Assembly (NCBI GenBank): GCA_016906335.1
Contig: JADEYG010000003.1
Location: 1,550,001 to 1,614,000 of the forward strand
Origin: Novakomyces olei
Lineage: Eukaryota > Ascomycota > Novakomycetes > Novakomycetales > Novakomycetaceae
DNA length: 64,000 nt
Direction: 5' to 3'
The notes beneath the pieces were generated by a model. The model was not told the DNA's origin. It searched no databases and worked only from the letters and a program-made list of their open reading frames with translations. This document shows, piece after piece, positions 36,817-47,033 of the stretch. The position numbers and the translations under genes were made by a program. The first letter of the stretch is position 1, and each line of letters begins with the position of its first letter.

Positions 36817-39711
36817 TCATCCACGGAAATACTGAGCAATATTATGAGCACGATCAATCAGTATAGGGAAAAATGCATTCATGCTCTCGTTTATAAGCTG
36901 GGAAAAGTATTTGATCACGTCCTCGTCCGACATGTCCAAACAAAATCTTTCCTTGACCTGATATATTAGAGGCGGAAAAACAATAAAAGTTTGATTTACC
37001 TTCATAACAGCCTTCTCTGGCTCAATATTGATATCGGGAATATTCGCTTTCTGCATAAGCGCAAACAGATTAAGAATGAGATTAACATGCTTGCGCAGGA
37101 TCATGAGCGCGGTAAAGCAAAAAGAACAAAACTGTCCGTACGACTCGCTCTGCTGCCCTCCCATCCCGTCCACGATTTCTCGAGAAAGTTTCATCAGTGG
37201 CGAAAAAGGTTTAGGATCACGGCCAAGGATGAATCCAAAATCAATATGGAAAAATCGACCATCCAGGGTCAGCATCAAATTCTCCAAATGCCGGTCGCCG
37301 ACACCGAGAAGGTACGTAATAACACAGTAGCCAGCACAGCTTTTAACGTAATTTTCCATTGCCCGAGGCTCAACGCCCAATGGAGCCAATGAGTCAGGAT
37401 TGTGCTTTTGTAAAAATGTTAAAATCGATCCATTGTTCTCTGAAAGCACGGCAGACAGTGTTGAGCTCGGAATGAACTGAACGGCTCCGTGAGTGGCACC
37501 AGTTGCCAAAATTCGGTACGGGGTAAGTCTCAAATCGAGGTTTTCTTTACGCAGCAGCTGATCCATCAGAGTAATTATCTGCATAACTAACTGGTCCTGT
37601 CGCAAATCGTCACCACTCTTGAAAATAATGGGATAAGTGCCTCCTTCAAAAGTACGAAACTCGATCTTTAAGGGACTAAGACTGCTTTTGAAGACAGTAG
37701 AGCTTTGCGCATTAACGCCGACCACAGAAACGTTAGGATCGAGTGGGAGGGGTAAAGGCTCAAACTCGGAAATGCCTCGGCCAACACTGCTGCTAGCAAC
37801 AGCAGCGGTATTCTGACTGCCATCAGCGGTTGCCAGATGACCTACATCGCCAGCCAGAAAGCTTCTCAGCTTTTCGATTTTTTTAAGTCTAGTTTCCTTG
37901 CTGGTTTTAACCAGTTGTGCTGCTTTAAGTAACGTACCAACCAACTCTGCCTGCCTCTTTAATATCTCTTGCCGAGCTGGTCCATCCGGCTGTTTACCCA
38001 GCGTCTTCATATACTGGTAAGCCACTTTAGCAAAAAGTTTTCCTCCCAGCCTGTCCTCACATTCTACCATGAGGTACCAGTGCAAATCGTTGCCGATAAC
38101 GAAATCCTGGATAGATATGTCTATAAGAAACTTTGCCAATGGACTCGATTGTCGATGGTGCCGATGATGGTTTTGGTTTTCGCCTTGATTTTGGCCTTGG
38201 TTTTGGTTTTGATGATGATGATGATGTTTGTGCTGTCTATTGCGAGGCCGTTTAGACCATTGTGATCTTTTTACAGCGATATCATCAACGTCCGCTTGGT
38301 CATCATTATCGTTATCATTATCAAGATCGTTATCATCATTATCAGACGCATGATCAACATCAATGCTCTCTTCGATATATTCGCCCTGCTGCACCTTGCT
38401 TCTTTTCATTTTAACCGCTTCTGCCTCATCTGCTTCTCCTGTTTTTTCTTTTTCCTCGTCTGCCGTCCGTTGCTGTAAATGACCCAGATCAGATGTAAGT
38501 TCGGGCTCGTACCTTAAAGCTTGCACAAGCTGAAGAAGATAGAGGCGGACTTCGTCTCGGCCAGCTGTACGAAGCCGGGCAACGGCATAGGAGCGGACAG
38601 CAGGATGTGTAAAAGCCGGCCCCAACAATTCCAGAGCATCATCTACATCGATCTCTGTCCAGCGAGACAATAAATCAATAGCCTGACGAACTTCCTGAGC
38701 GTCTGACCATTCAACGGCCTTTAAAAACTTTGTCAGTGCCCTTTTATCCCGGAGCAGGTAGAACCTGTACTTCCAAACCAAATCTTTTTCCTCCATCGTC
38801 AAATCTTGAGTTGGGGAAAAGTTGAGTATATCATTCAACTCGTCTCGCACTTTAGGATCTGGTTTAAGTTCCCGATCAAGCGGACTGTTTCGGTGAGAGC
38901 GGACGAGTCGCCGATGCTTCAACTCTACACAGTTATCATACGTCATATCCAAATCAACCACTAATCTGAGGTGTGAAGGAGCGGGTACTTCTTTGCCCAA
39001 TTTGCCAGCGCTGCGACCGGCAGACGGTAGCAGTCTCGCTGGGGCCTCAGCGTAAAGCACAGACGCATCAAACCGAACACATTCAACGTACAAGTAACAT
39101 TCGTGCGGGCCCAAAACCTGAGCATGGTGGATCCTTTCAATTTCACGAAAAGCCAAATTGTCCAGCCAATCAAGCCGTGGCATTTCTCGGAACTCGTGCT
39201 GTTTCACGAGGTACTCTAGCCTGTCCATCTCGGTCCGCTTCTCTACTTTACCTGGCGTGCCTTGCACACTGCCCGCCTGGCCGGGCCAGACATGAAGCTT
39301 TTGTCTACCGGCAGCAAGGCATTTGGTGTCGGGATCAAACAGCGCCAGGCAGGTGCCGCCACAGACTTGGCCGTTGTCACTGCCGGCCGAATTGCGTCGC
39401 AGAGTGAAACAAAAGGCAGCACTTTCCGGTAAATGTGCAACACTTATCGGCAGCTGCAGCCATTCGTTCCAAACTTTAGTAGAGTCTTTTGTGTTCCTTT
39501 TTGCAGGGTTTTCTGTGGACTCTGTTTGCGGCTGGTACCGCGTCCCGACGGCTTCGAAAAGAGTGCGGCCATCGGCCACGAGTGAGACTTCACACGATAC
39601 ATCACCCGCACTGCCTTCAAGATCCAGGCTGCGAGCTTGGAAACTGCCGATCCGGACACAGAGCGGGAAAGGGATCTGGTACGACAGACAAAAGCTGTGT
39701 GTGATACTCAT
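36817..39711 (-). CDS. VPS34: Class III phosphatidylinositol 3-kinase VPS34
   Basis: Complement of 36817-36957 and 37000-39711, 950 residues. The order is an N-terminal C2 domain, the helical PIK domain (KDLVWKYRFYLLRDKRALTK, LLSRWTEIDVDDALELLG) and the kinase domain with FKSGDDLRQDQLVMQIITLM, catalytic loop GVGDRHLENLML and HIDFGFILGRDPKPF. It makes PI3P for autophagy and endosomal sorting. A 42-nt stop-free intron (36958-36999) is in frame; reading through it would insert 14 residues (VNQTFIVFPPLIYQ) into the conserved EKAVMK/VKERFCLDMSDED joint, while splicing restores it exactly. A non-conserved acidic and His/Gln-rich insertion (DNDDNDLDNDND, HKHHHHHQNQ) lies between helical and kinase domains. 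The C-terminal helix ends RAHNIAQYFRG. It is divergent from RTR1. Confidence 0.96.
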   Translation of the reverse strand: MSITHSFCLSYQIPFPLCVRIGSFQARSLDLEGSAGDVSCEVSLVADGRTLFEAVGTRYQPQTESTENPAKRNTKDSTKVWNEWLQLPISVAHLPESAAFCFTLRRNSAGSDNGQVCGGTCLALFDPDTKCLAAGRQKLHVWPGQAGSVQGTPGKVEKRTEMDRLEYLVKQHEFREMPRLDWLDNLAFREIERIHHAQVLGPHECYLYVECVRFDASVLYAEAPARLLPSAGRSAGKLGKEVPAPSHLRLVVDLDMTYDNCVELKHRRLVRSHRNSPLDRELKPDPKVRDELNDILNFSPTQDLTMEEKDLVWKYRFYLLRDKRALTKFLKAVEWSDAQEVRQAIDLLSRWTEIDVDDALELLGPAFTHPAVRSYAVARLRTAGRDEVRLYLLQLVQALRYEPELTSDLGHLQQRTADEEKEKTGEADEAEAVKMKRSKVQQGEYIEESIDVDHASDNDDNDLDNDNDNDDQADVDDIAVKRSQWSKRPRNRQHKHHHHHQNQNQGQNQGENQNHHRHHRQSSPLAKFLIDISIQDFVIGNDLHWYLMVECEDRLGGKLFAKVAYQYMKTLGKQPDGPARQEILKRQAELVGTLLKAAQLVKTSKETRLKKIEKLRSFLAGDVGHLATADGSQNTAAVASSSVGRGISEFEPLPLPLDPNVSVVGVNAQSSTVFKSSLSPLKIEFRTFEGGTYPIIFKSGDDLRQDQLVMQIITLMDQLLRKENLDLRLTPYRILATGATHGAVQFIPSSTLSAVLSENNGSILTFLQKHNPDSLAPLGVEPRAMENYVKSCAGYCVITYLLGVGDRHLENLMLTLDGRFFHIDFGFILGRDPKPFSPLMKLSREIVDGMGGQQSESYGQFCSFCFTALMILRKHVNLILNLFALMQKANIPDINIEPEKAVMKVNQTFIVFPPLIYQVKERFCLDMSDEDVIKYFSQLINESMNAFFPILIDRAHNIAQYFRG

Positions 39712-40020
39712 CTTTCTATCCTGTCAACAGCATCTTTAACCGGTCGGTAACAGTTGGATTGACAAAACAATTGCAAATAAATGATGTCAGAACGGCCGAG
39801 TGTAGACAATGTCGGTGCCGATTAGACAGATACAGCTCGTATTTGAGAAAAAAATGAAAAGTTAAAGGTCAGCGTAAAACCGTGCACAGAGCGGAAGCGG
39901 AGTTGGCGGGCAAACTGACCGAGTGTCCTATGGCCGAGTGCTTTATGATCTATACACTACGATAGACAGTGCAGTGGCAGAAGAGTATGTGACGAAGTAT
40001 AATTTGAATAGTAAGATTTG

Positions 40021-40050
40021 TTAGGGTTAGTTAGGGTTATATAGGGTTTA
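40021..40050. promoter_or_regulatory. Telo-box cluster between VPS34 and RTR1
   Basis: ttagggttag, ttagggttat and atagggttta in tandem in the 394-bp divergent promoter, about 60-85 bp before the RTR1 ATG. Confidence 0.5.
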
Positions 40051-40105
40051 ATTTATGTTGTTTTAAGTTTGTCGTAGCGCAAGGGTTAAGCGTGCAGGCT
40101 CCGTA

Positions 40106-40826
40106 ATGGCTCCACAAATGCCCACGGCGGACGCTTTGCGAGAAGCGCAAGCGCGCCTTAAAGCGGAAGAACAGACTCTTTACTGGATTGAGCGGCTGAT
40201 AGAGCCGCGGACTTGTGCATACGATCTTCGTCGAGGAGTATGTCTGACCTTTTCAAATTAATTAATCTCTGGCTTACAGTAGGCTCGCTATTTACGGGTC
40301 GCAGACTATGCTGAGATTGTAGCGGAACGACGCCTCGCTCATTTGTGCGGATACCCTCTATGTGCCGAGCGGAATAGAGTAAGACAACGAAAAGGCTGGA
40401 AAAATGAAAAAGTAAAAGGCAAACAAGATGAAGGAGAATGGTTCAGAGGATATAACAATTATGCTTTTTATCTCTAATTTAATGCTTATATTGAAGGACG
40501 ATGTGACCCGTTTACGACCACAGTACCGTCCCTTTTGTTCGCTTGTCTGTTATAAAGCTTCAGCTTATTATGCAGCTCAACTCTCTAATGAACCTATTTG
40601 GCTTCGTCACGAAATGGATGAACCTCCGCTGGAATCGCACTGGGACCGTAATATACGCCTAAGTGCTAGTGCACAAGAGCCTTTGTCTCAAGAGTCTCGA
40701 GCTCAAAGTGAGCAAAGCATGACTAGAGTGGTTCCATCAGATACGCAAGTAAATGAACTGATCCGGAGTCTAACACTGGCGCCTGCTGTGGGCGGCATTA
40801 TGAGCGATCGAGTTGTGGAAAAATAA
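40106..40826 (+). CDS. RTR1: RTR1/RPAP2-family RNA polymerase II CTD phosphatase
   Basis: Joined 40106-40237, 40283-40378, 40497-40826, 185 residues. Exon 2 encodes ARYLRVADYAEIVAERRLAH then LCGYPLCAERNR, and exon 3 YRPFCSLVCYKASAYYAAQL with NEPIWLR. The CxxxxC and CxxxC pairs form the zinc site of the RTR1/RPAP2 family, and the SxEPxWLR end is diagnostic. These proteins dephosphorylate Ser5 of the Pol II tail or escort Pol II to the nucleus. A helical N-terminal stretch (ADALREAQARLKAEEQTLYW) precedes the domain. Exon junctions are phase 0 with GTATGT and GTAAGA donors. The C-terminal tail is Ser/Gln-rich and shorter than in yeast. Confidence 0.88.
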
Positions 40827-41957
40827 TGGCTACTGGCGAAACGTCAAATTGATGCGGATAACAATGATTGATTCTGCTTTAATAGTGGCTCTGCCTTTAG
40901 AGCTTTGCAATGAAAGGATTTATGTTCGCGCGATGCACGTTTCGATGTGACGTCCGTTATCGGCAGTTTTGTATCTTCACTGACGAGAATATGTCCTTAA
41001 TATGAGACATCTTGTTATTAAATGATATGCGATTGGAGAAGTTTGAGGTTGTTGCACTATTTTCATGTGTGTCAATATCGCCATCGTCTTCCGGTCAAGT
41101 ATGAAGCAATAAGTCATGCGGTTTCCCAGACTAGAAGACGCGACTGGGGACACCGAAATGGCGTAAAAGTTGGAGCGCATTTTAGAATGGCCCCATGAAA
41201 GCGGCACAAACTTTTGAAAACAAAGCCTACACAGTCTACTCTATATGCCCTGGGATTGCTACCATCTTTACTCTAGCAAACTTCGGCTGTTTCAGCCGTC
41301 GCCATTTCTACGGGACTAATTTTGGAGTCTTCTGGCGCCGATTCCCGTAACATTTACCTTTTCCTTGACCGATGAATTTTTATTACGAAGAAGACTGAGC
41401 CCGAATTTGCATAGTATAGCTGTGATGATGAAAGTAATATTTTTAGTTGTCTCTTCGAGATTCACGCTATTGCCGTCTTTACGAAATTAATCGCAAAATG
41501 CAGAGATTAGTCGTTGGAGTAACAAAAGCAATTTCAAATTGAGAAATTGATTGTCTGAGAGGGAGTGCAGGTAGATTGACAACCGCATTCGGAATCAACA
41601 GTGAAGAGTAATTGATCTTTGGCAGACGGCATACTTTATTCTACTTTCCTGTATAATAAATAAAATAAATAAATGTTAATTTAAGTTGATATAATTATAA
41701 TGTTCTGACTTGGATGCAAGGCAACATATAATCACAGAACGCATCAACAATCCAAATTTCGAGACTATTTGCTTAATCAAAGTTTGTGTCAAGTACCTGC
41801 TTTATTTCCAGCATACTGTCTAAAACAAACAAGATGCCGTTGAGACGTAAGTTTTAGTTTGAAGCGTTTCAGCAATCAAACACCCTCTATTTACCCCTTT
41901 ATGAAGGGTTTAAACTGATGCACGTGGGAATACTTTTACAGCCTTTCAATATCCTCA
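40827..41957. other. Long intergenic region with no recognised gene
   Basis: About 1.1 kb between RTR1 and DFG10, same strand. Only short ORFs occur on either strand (one of 76 codons on the - strand at 40977-41207, unlike any family I know). An ATG followed by a GTAAGT donor at 41834-41850 might be a 5' UTR intron of DFG10, but its phase does not join the DFG10 frame. Confidence 0.5.
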
Positions 41958-42779
41958 ATGTCGGCTCTACTTGCCATCACCAGGTATTTACGGCCTTTAT
42001 GGATTCAGACCCAACAGATCCCGCTGCGGTACATTGTGCATACGTACTTTGTTCTCTCTGCTCTCGGCGTCTGCGTGTTGGACAGTACTCCATCGCTGCG
42101 GCCTCTGCTCTCCTACGGCAAAACCTTAGTCTGTGAGAAACGTGCCTTTTATGTACCTCATAACTGGTTTTGGCATTATTATTTATTTGCCTCTATTACC
42201 GCCCTAATTACCCTATATTTCGCCAGTAAATGGCCCGCGGCGGCTCCAACAGCTTGCGTACTGATTCTTTTGCAAGTAGGCCGCCGCCTCTACGAATGCT
42301 GTATAATTGTTCCCCGTTCCCGCGCTCAGATGCATTTCTTACACTATCTAGCGGGATTTGGGTTTTATTTTTTTGCTTGCTTGGCTACAATTGCAGACGC
42401 ATCAAAAGCAAATCGGCAAACGTACAGTGAATGGTTCTGTCGGCCAAAAGTCTGGCTGGCTTTGCTCGCTGACATATTGGCCAGCATGGAACAGTACCGG
42501 CACCATTGCATACTCTCAAGGTTACGCAAGCAAAATTCACGTTACGCAGTAACGAACGAGCGGCTTTTTCGTTGGATCGTAGCGCCTCATTACACCTGCG
42601 AAATCGTTATATACGCGAGTATAGCCGTGGCCGGTGGGGGGACAATTACTTTATGGCTAGTGCCACTTTCTGTCGCAACAATGCTGCTCACTAGTGCCGC
42701 TGCTACTGACCGCTGGGGCCGTGAATACTTTGGCGCAAAATGGGGGGACAGGTGGCTAGTGATTCCGTGCTTGGCATGA
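41958..42779 (+). CDS. DFG10: Polyprenol reductase DFG10 (SRD5A3 family)
   Basis: A single exon of 273 residues with five or six hydrophobic segments. Family marks are LLSYGKTL in the N-terminal third, LQVGRRLYECCIIVPRSRAQ followed by MHFLHYLAGFGFYFF, and near the end HYTCEIVIYASIAVAGG and the terminal WGREYFGAKW with IPCLA. These match the steroid 5-alpha-reductase fold (LxxxRRxxE and the C-terminal YxxxFGxxW). The enzyme reduces polyprenol to dolichol in the ER, supplying the lipid carrier for N-glycosylation. The chosen ATG gives a typical N-terminal length; no upstream exon fits in phase. The gene converges on a short - strand ORF and LSM2. Confidence 0.9.
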   Translation: MSALLAITRYLRPLWIQTQQIPLRYIVHTYFVLSALGVCVLDSTPSLRPLLSYGKTLVCEKRAFYVPHNWFWHYYLFASITALITLYFASKWPAAAPTACVLILLQVGRRLYECCIIVPRSRAQMHFLHYLAGFGFYFFACLATIADASKANRQTYSEWFCRPKVWLALLADILASMEQYRHHCILSRLRKQNSRYAVTNERLFRWIVAPHYTCEIVIYASIAVAGGGTITLWLVPLSVATMLLTSAAATDRWGREYFGAKWGDRWLVIPCLA

Positions 42780-42806
42780 AAGTTTCTTGGCTCTTTAATT
42801 CAAAAA

Positions 42807-42983
42807 TTAATTAGAATCGTATATTTTTGTCTTTTTGGATGAAACCGTCTCCGTTTGCACGTGTCTAACAATCAAAGACATGATACCAGGCCCGTAGAGT
42901 TCGGTGTAGCCTCTTTTAATCGACCGTATAAGCCTTGATTTGTCAAACGGTGTTCGTTGTAGAGCATACAATTTGCGCGACAT
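42807..42983 (-). other. Possible small ORF downstream of LSM2 (58 codons)
   Basis: On the LSM2 strand, 28 bp after its stop, an ATG frame reads MSRKLYALQRTPFDKSRLIR, then SIKRGYTELYGPGIMSLIVR and stops at 42807-42809. The frame is open for another 30 codons upstream, overlapping the LSM2 tail in a different phase. The composition is protein-like (LYGPGIMSLIVRHVQ faintly recalls the RNase P subunit Pop5), but there is no certain homology. It may be a real small gene, part of an alternatively spliced transcript, or chance. Confidence 0.3.
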
Positions 42984-43011
42984 GAGGCGCGATACAAACA
43001 GATCTTCACGT

Positions 43012-43504
43012 CTATTCCTGTTTTGACCGAGCTTGATCCCGGCGGCAAGCGTCCGCTAAAAGCTGTGTGTCGACCGCGGCAGCAGGCAAGTAAACATAGC
43101 GCACTACACTGCCACGGATAAAGATATTGCGTACAGCGCTCTGCCGGTAATAGTTTGTTAATTTATGATACATTTAAAAACAAAAAAAAAAGATAGAAAT
43201 ATAGATGGCGAAAAGAGCCATACAACAATCGATTGAACGGAACCGGAAATCTTTGAGGTCGCATACCAAATGTGGATACCGTACTTCCTCGAGCACGGTG
43301 ACGTCGTCGAGTTTTATGTTCAAAAACTGATCTACTGAGCGCAAGATGCCGCGTACAGAAAGTTCGTTCTTCAATTCAACAGTGACCTCCTGGTCTACCA
43401 GACTATTTGTTAGTGCTTACCGAAAAACAGTGAAATTACGTCTTGAAAAACGAGTAGACTGGCAGTTAGCAATGGTACAAAAGACGCGCTGGCTTACACA
43501 ACAT
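43012..43504 (-). CDS. LSM2: U6 snRNA-associated Sm-like protein LSM2
   Basis: Complement of 43012-43140, 43267-43402, 43440-43458 and 43498-43504, 96 residues as in other fungi. Exon 1 is only seven bases (ATG TTG T), exon 2 nineteen; joined they give MLFYSFFKTLVDQEVTVELK, the exact LSM2 N-terminus. Exon 3 continues NELSVRGILRSVDQFLNIKL (Sm1 motif) and YPHL; exon 4 gives SAVRNIFIRGSVVRYVYLP (Sm2 motif, IRGSVVRY). LSM2 is part of the Lsm1-7 ring (mRNA decapping) and Lsm2-8 ring (U6 snRNA). Introns of 39, 37 and 126 nt have GT-AG ends and CTAAC-like branch sites. The long match across the two tiny exons makes the model secure. Confidence 0.95.
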
Positions 43505-43630
43505 TAGTAAAGATTTGTTTGACGTTCTCGCCTGGTAAACGCTGTCTTTTATTCACGTTCGATTTTTATACATACGAATTAACGTGAATTATGTATATAG
43601 TGGTATATAGTTGTAAATAGTGAAATATAG

Positions 43631-43708
43631 TGTAGTGGCGGTATATAGTGGCGGTATATAGTGGCGGTATATAGTGGCGGTATATAGTGGCGGTATATAG
43701 TGGTATAT
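43631..43708. repeat. 13-bp tandem repeat (tagtggcggtata), 5-6 copies
   Basis: Perfect tandem copies with flanking decayed copies back to 43590, upstream of LSM2. Confidence 0.95.
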
Positions 43709-44030
43709 AAAATTTATAAATATATTAGGTATTCTGTTATATAGTGGCAGAGGTATAGAGGTTATTTGTTATATAGTGTGGTATATAGAGGCCATATATA
43801 CAAGGCAATATATATACATACAGGAAGCTCGACAAATACTACGTGAAGCACGCCGAACCTCTATTAATAAAAATAACAGTATATAATTCTACTACGTAAC
43901 AGGTACTAAACAGCGTCACGTTAAGACAAAAAGTCTTTGTATCAGCAAGTTAGGCTCTCCACCTTCCGAGCCTGTGCGCGTGAGTACGAAAAAGCACTGC
44001 AATTGCTTTGCTGGTTGATCATTGGTACAT

Positions 44031-44145
44031 CTACGCGTCTGGCAGCTCAGCCTTTTCGTTCTTGAAAGTTTGAGGCGCGTCGCCACTCGGGATCACACGG
44101 GGCACACGATCATTGGATCGTTTCTTGTTTTTGTACAGCTCTTCG
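44031..44145 (-). other. Possible terminal exon of an unrecognised gene
   Basis: On the - strand an open stretch follows a gaag acceptor-like site near 44145 and reads LYKNKKRSNDRVPRVIPSGD, then APQTFKNEKAELPDA and stop at 44031-44033. It is hydrophilic and looks more protein-like than the antisense + strand ORF. Upstream segments (up to about 44480) are only partly open, and no start codon was found, so this is a weak call. Confidence 0.25.
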
Positions 44146-44512
44146 TGTCAACCGGTTTGTCTAGCGGCGGCCGTTGCCGACTTTTCTTTTTTTTAACTTT
44201 ATTTGAATTTATACTTCAAACTCTCAGAGCCGCTTTTGATCCTTGTTTGATCGGGGGTTTTCAGATTAAAAGTCAATTGTCCAACCTTAATTCTGGTTTG
44301 CAAGTGTTAATATTTAGACTTTTGTCTAGCTTTCTTCAGAGTTTAGGGATTAGACCTGCAACGACAAGTCGTCAAGGTTTAGGCTCGAAACTGGCCTGTT
44401 TTTCTCACTCAAATCAACTCGACGGCCCCGTCAGGTGTATTAGCTATAAGCACAGGAGCGGCTATATTGTGAATTGAAATCAAGGAAGCAACAGTGTTTA
44501 ATCGCGGACACA

Positions 44513-47033
44513 ATGGTATAGCGGAATCAACTACAACGAAACTAATTGGTCTAGTCTGGTGATTTATATCCCATCGCCGTCCTTATGGACGAGCTCAAGG
44601 TAAAGTCTTCTCACGAAATATTATTCTTTAAAATTTCTTTTGCGTTGCTTTTTTATATTTTGTCAAAGCTAATCAGCATACAGCATGACGATATCCCGTT
44701 GCGGTTAAATGCCATAAAACGCATCTCTACTATCGCCCTTGCCCTTGGGCAAGAACGTACACGTAACGAGCTCATTCCTTATCTTAATGGTAATCATATA
44801 CGATATCGTCATCTTTGATCGGCACTAAGAATTCAGAAAGCATCGATGATGAAGACGAAATTTTGGCGGCTCTAGCTAAAGAGCTTGGGGGATTTGTCGA
44901 CTATGTTGGCGGACCAGATTATGCCTATGTTCTTATCAGCCCGCTTGAAGGTCTTGCTGCGGTAGAAGAGCCTCTTGTTCGCGATTCGGTAATATCGCTC
45001 TTTTTTTTTTGTGCCTTTATATCTCCAAAATTTCTTCTCATTGATCTTTCTCCCTACAAACGCTCTTTTTCTCTTTTCTCTTTCTCTTTTTCTTTTTTTT
45101 TTTTTTTTTTCGTTCTCAACACCTCTATTTATTAAGTCCGAGAACCCGGTTTTTTTTTCTCCTACATTACAACGACTTTCGAATCATTTTGATTCAAAGC
45201 TCTTTTTATAAATGGCATATTTAGCCTTGTTTTTTTTAGTTTTCTTGTCCAGAATATGGATGAAATCTGTACGAACAAGGGTGCTTATCAGCCTTTTGTT
45301 TCAATTGCATTGTTGGCCTTTTATCAGATTTTTTATGGAGCAGTTTACTAAAATTTAGGCGGTGGAATCTCTCAATTTCATTTGCCAGGTCATGTCGCCC
45401 GACATGTGTGAGGAATACTTTGTTCCGATGGTTCGACGTCTCTCGGAAGGCGACTGGTTCACGAATCGGGCCTCTGCTACGGGACTCTTTGTAGAACCGT
45501 ACAAAAAAGTCTCTCCGCACGTCCAAGCAGAGCTGCGCCGTCTCTTCAGCCAGCTGTGTAACGACGAGACGCCCATGGTGAGGCGGGCTGCTACTACTAA
45601 CCTGGCCGTAAGTTGTTGCAAAAATCCCAAATTTGTTTGTCTGTCGTTTCACGGAAACGTGGACAGGAATGACTCGAATTGAATACAAGTCTTTTGTTTC
45701 TATATGTTTGTTGTTTACTTTGTCTGAGACTATATATAAACATTTACGCTCAAATCGTTTGCCGTGCCTTGTGTTATTTATATGGTTTTTAATAAAAATT
45801 TAATTCGTGCTCACACTTCAGAAACTGGCCAAGGTATTCGATACTTCGGCCGTCATCAACGATCTGCTCCCCCTCTTTGACCGGCTCGCTGGAGACTTTC
45901 AAGACTCTGTACGCCTGCTCGTAGTGGAAGTGCTAATAGCTGCGGCCCATCAGCTGCAGGACCCGATGCTTATTCGCCAGTATCTGCTGCAACAGACACG
46001 CTCCTTTTTCAGTGACAAGAGCTGGCGGGTCCGGTACATGGTGGCTGACAACTTTGTGCGTATAGCCGACATTGCAGGCCGTGACGTGATTAGGACAGAG
46101 TTAGTGAAAGCGTTTCTGGCTCTTGTAAGGGACAACGAGCAGGAGGTCCGGTCCGCTATTGCTGGGCAGATCCCCGAGTTTGCGAAGCGCCTTGAAGAGG
46201 AGACGATAATAGCGGAGATTCTGCCAGTGGTTCATGAATTTGTGACGGACCCGAGCCAGCACGTTCGTGCTGCCTGGGCCCTGCAAATCTCTGCTCTCGC
46301 TCCAATCCTGGGCAAGGAGAATACGAGGGAGCATTTGCTGCCAATGTTTCTAGAGCTGCTGAGGGACGAGTATCCCGAGGTCAGGCTCAACATAATCTCC
46401 AAGCTGGACCTGGTCAATGAAGTGCTGGGCATTGATCTGCTCTCACAGAGCCTCTTGCCGGCAATTACTACGCTGGCAGAGGACAAGCAGTGGAGGGTCA
46501 GGCTGGCAATAATAGAGTATATTCCTCTTTTGTCGGCACAGCTGGGTGTCGAGTTTTTTGATAGCAAGCTGCGGGATCTCTGTATGGCCTGGCTCGGGGA
46601 TACAGTGTACAGCATCCGGGAGGCAGCGACCCAAAACTTGCGTAAACTGATCGATGTCTTTGGGCCAGAATGGGCCCAAGAATCGATCATCCCAAGGGTC
46701 CTGTCGATGGCAGATGACAGCAATTACCTGTACCGGATGACCACCGTCTTTGCCGTTACGGTTATGGTTCCCGTCCTCAGTCTGACTCTGATAAGGCAGC
46801 AAATACTGCCGACTCTGCTGAAACTGGCACAGGATCCTATTCCCAATATCCGTTTCAATGTGGCCAAGTTTTTCGAGGCTCTTGCCAGGATCGTAAGGGC
46901 TCAGCACTATGACGCAGAGGATGCTCAGCTGCTTTTGCAGGAGGAAGTACGGCCGCAACTCGAACGGCTCACACACGATGGAGATGTCGATGTGCGGTTC
47001 TTTGCCACTCGTGCTCTTGAGGCCCTCGGCTGA
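44513..47033 (+). CDS. TPD3: PP2A regulatory scaffold subunit A (TPD3/PR65)
   Basis: Joined 44513-44515, 44555-44599, 44684-44789, 44837-44988, 45359-45607, 45822-47033, giving 588 residues (human PR65 alpha has 589). The start ATG stands alone in its exon, followed by a 39-nt intron; splicing gives [16 protein letters not shown], matching the PR65 N-terminus. HEAT repeats follow throughout: [114 protein letters not shown] and [17 protein letters not shown]. This subunit joins catalytic and B subunits of protein phosphatase 2A. The fourth intron (44989-45358) is 370 nt with poly-T tracts. All junctions have GT-AG and restore family sequence. Confidence 0.96.

Larger units (their letters stand above)
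43505..44512. other. LSM2/PP2A divergent intergenic region
   Basis: About 1 kb. The LSM2-side part has 13-bp repeats (43631-43708). The right part (44022-44477) has a 151-codon + strand ORF, but also a coding-like - strand stretch reported separately, so strand and reality are unclear. Confidence 0.4.

Noticed and set aside
39951-39990. gtgcagtggcagaagagtat, recalling the start of U4 snRNA
   Set aside because: Only about 10 bases match and the rest of U4 is absent.
41420-41560. A tgatgatga box and a ctga box about 130 nt apart, like a C/D snoRNA
   Set aside because: The flanks do not form a terminal stem and I could not find a guide match; such short boxes are common by chance.
41834-41957. 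ATGCCGTTGAGAC followed by a GTAAGT donor as first exon of DFG10
   Set aside because: The phase does not join the DFG10 frame at any nearby acceptor; kept only as a possible 5' UTR intron.
45236-45688. 150-codon - strand ORF
   Set aside because: It overlaps exon 5 of the PP2A scaffold gene, which has full family homology on the + strand.
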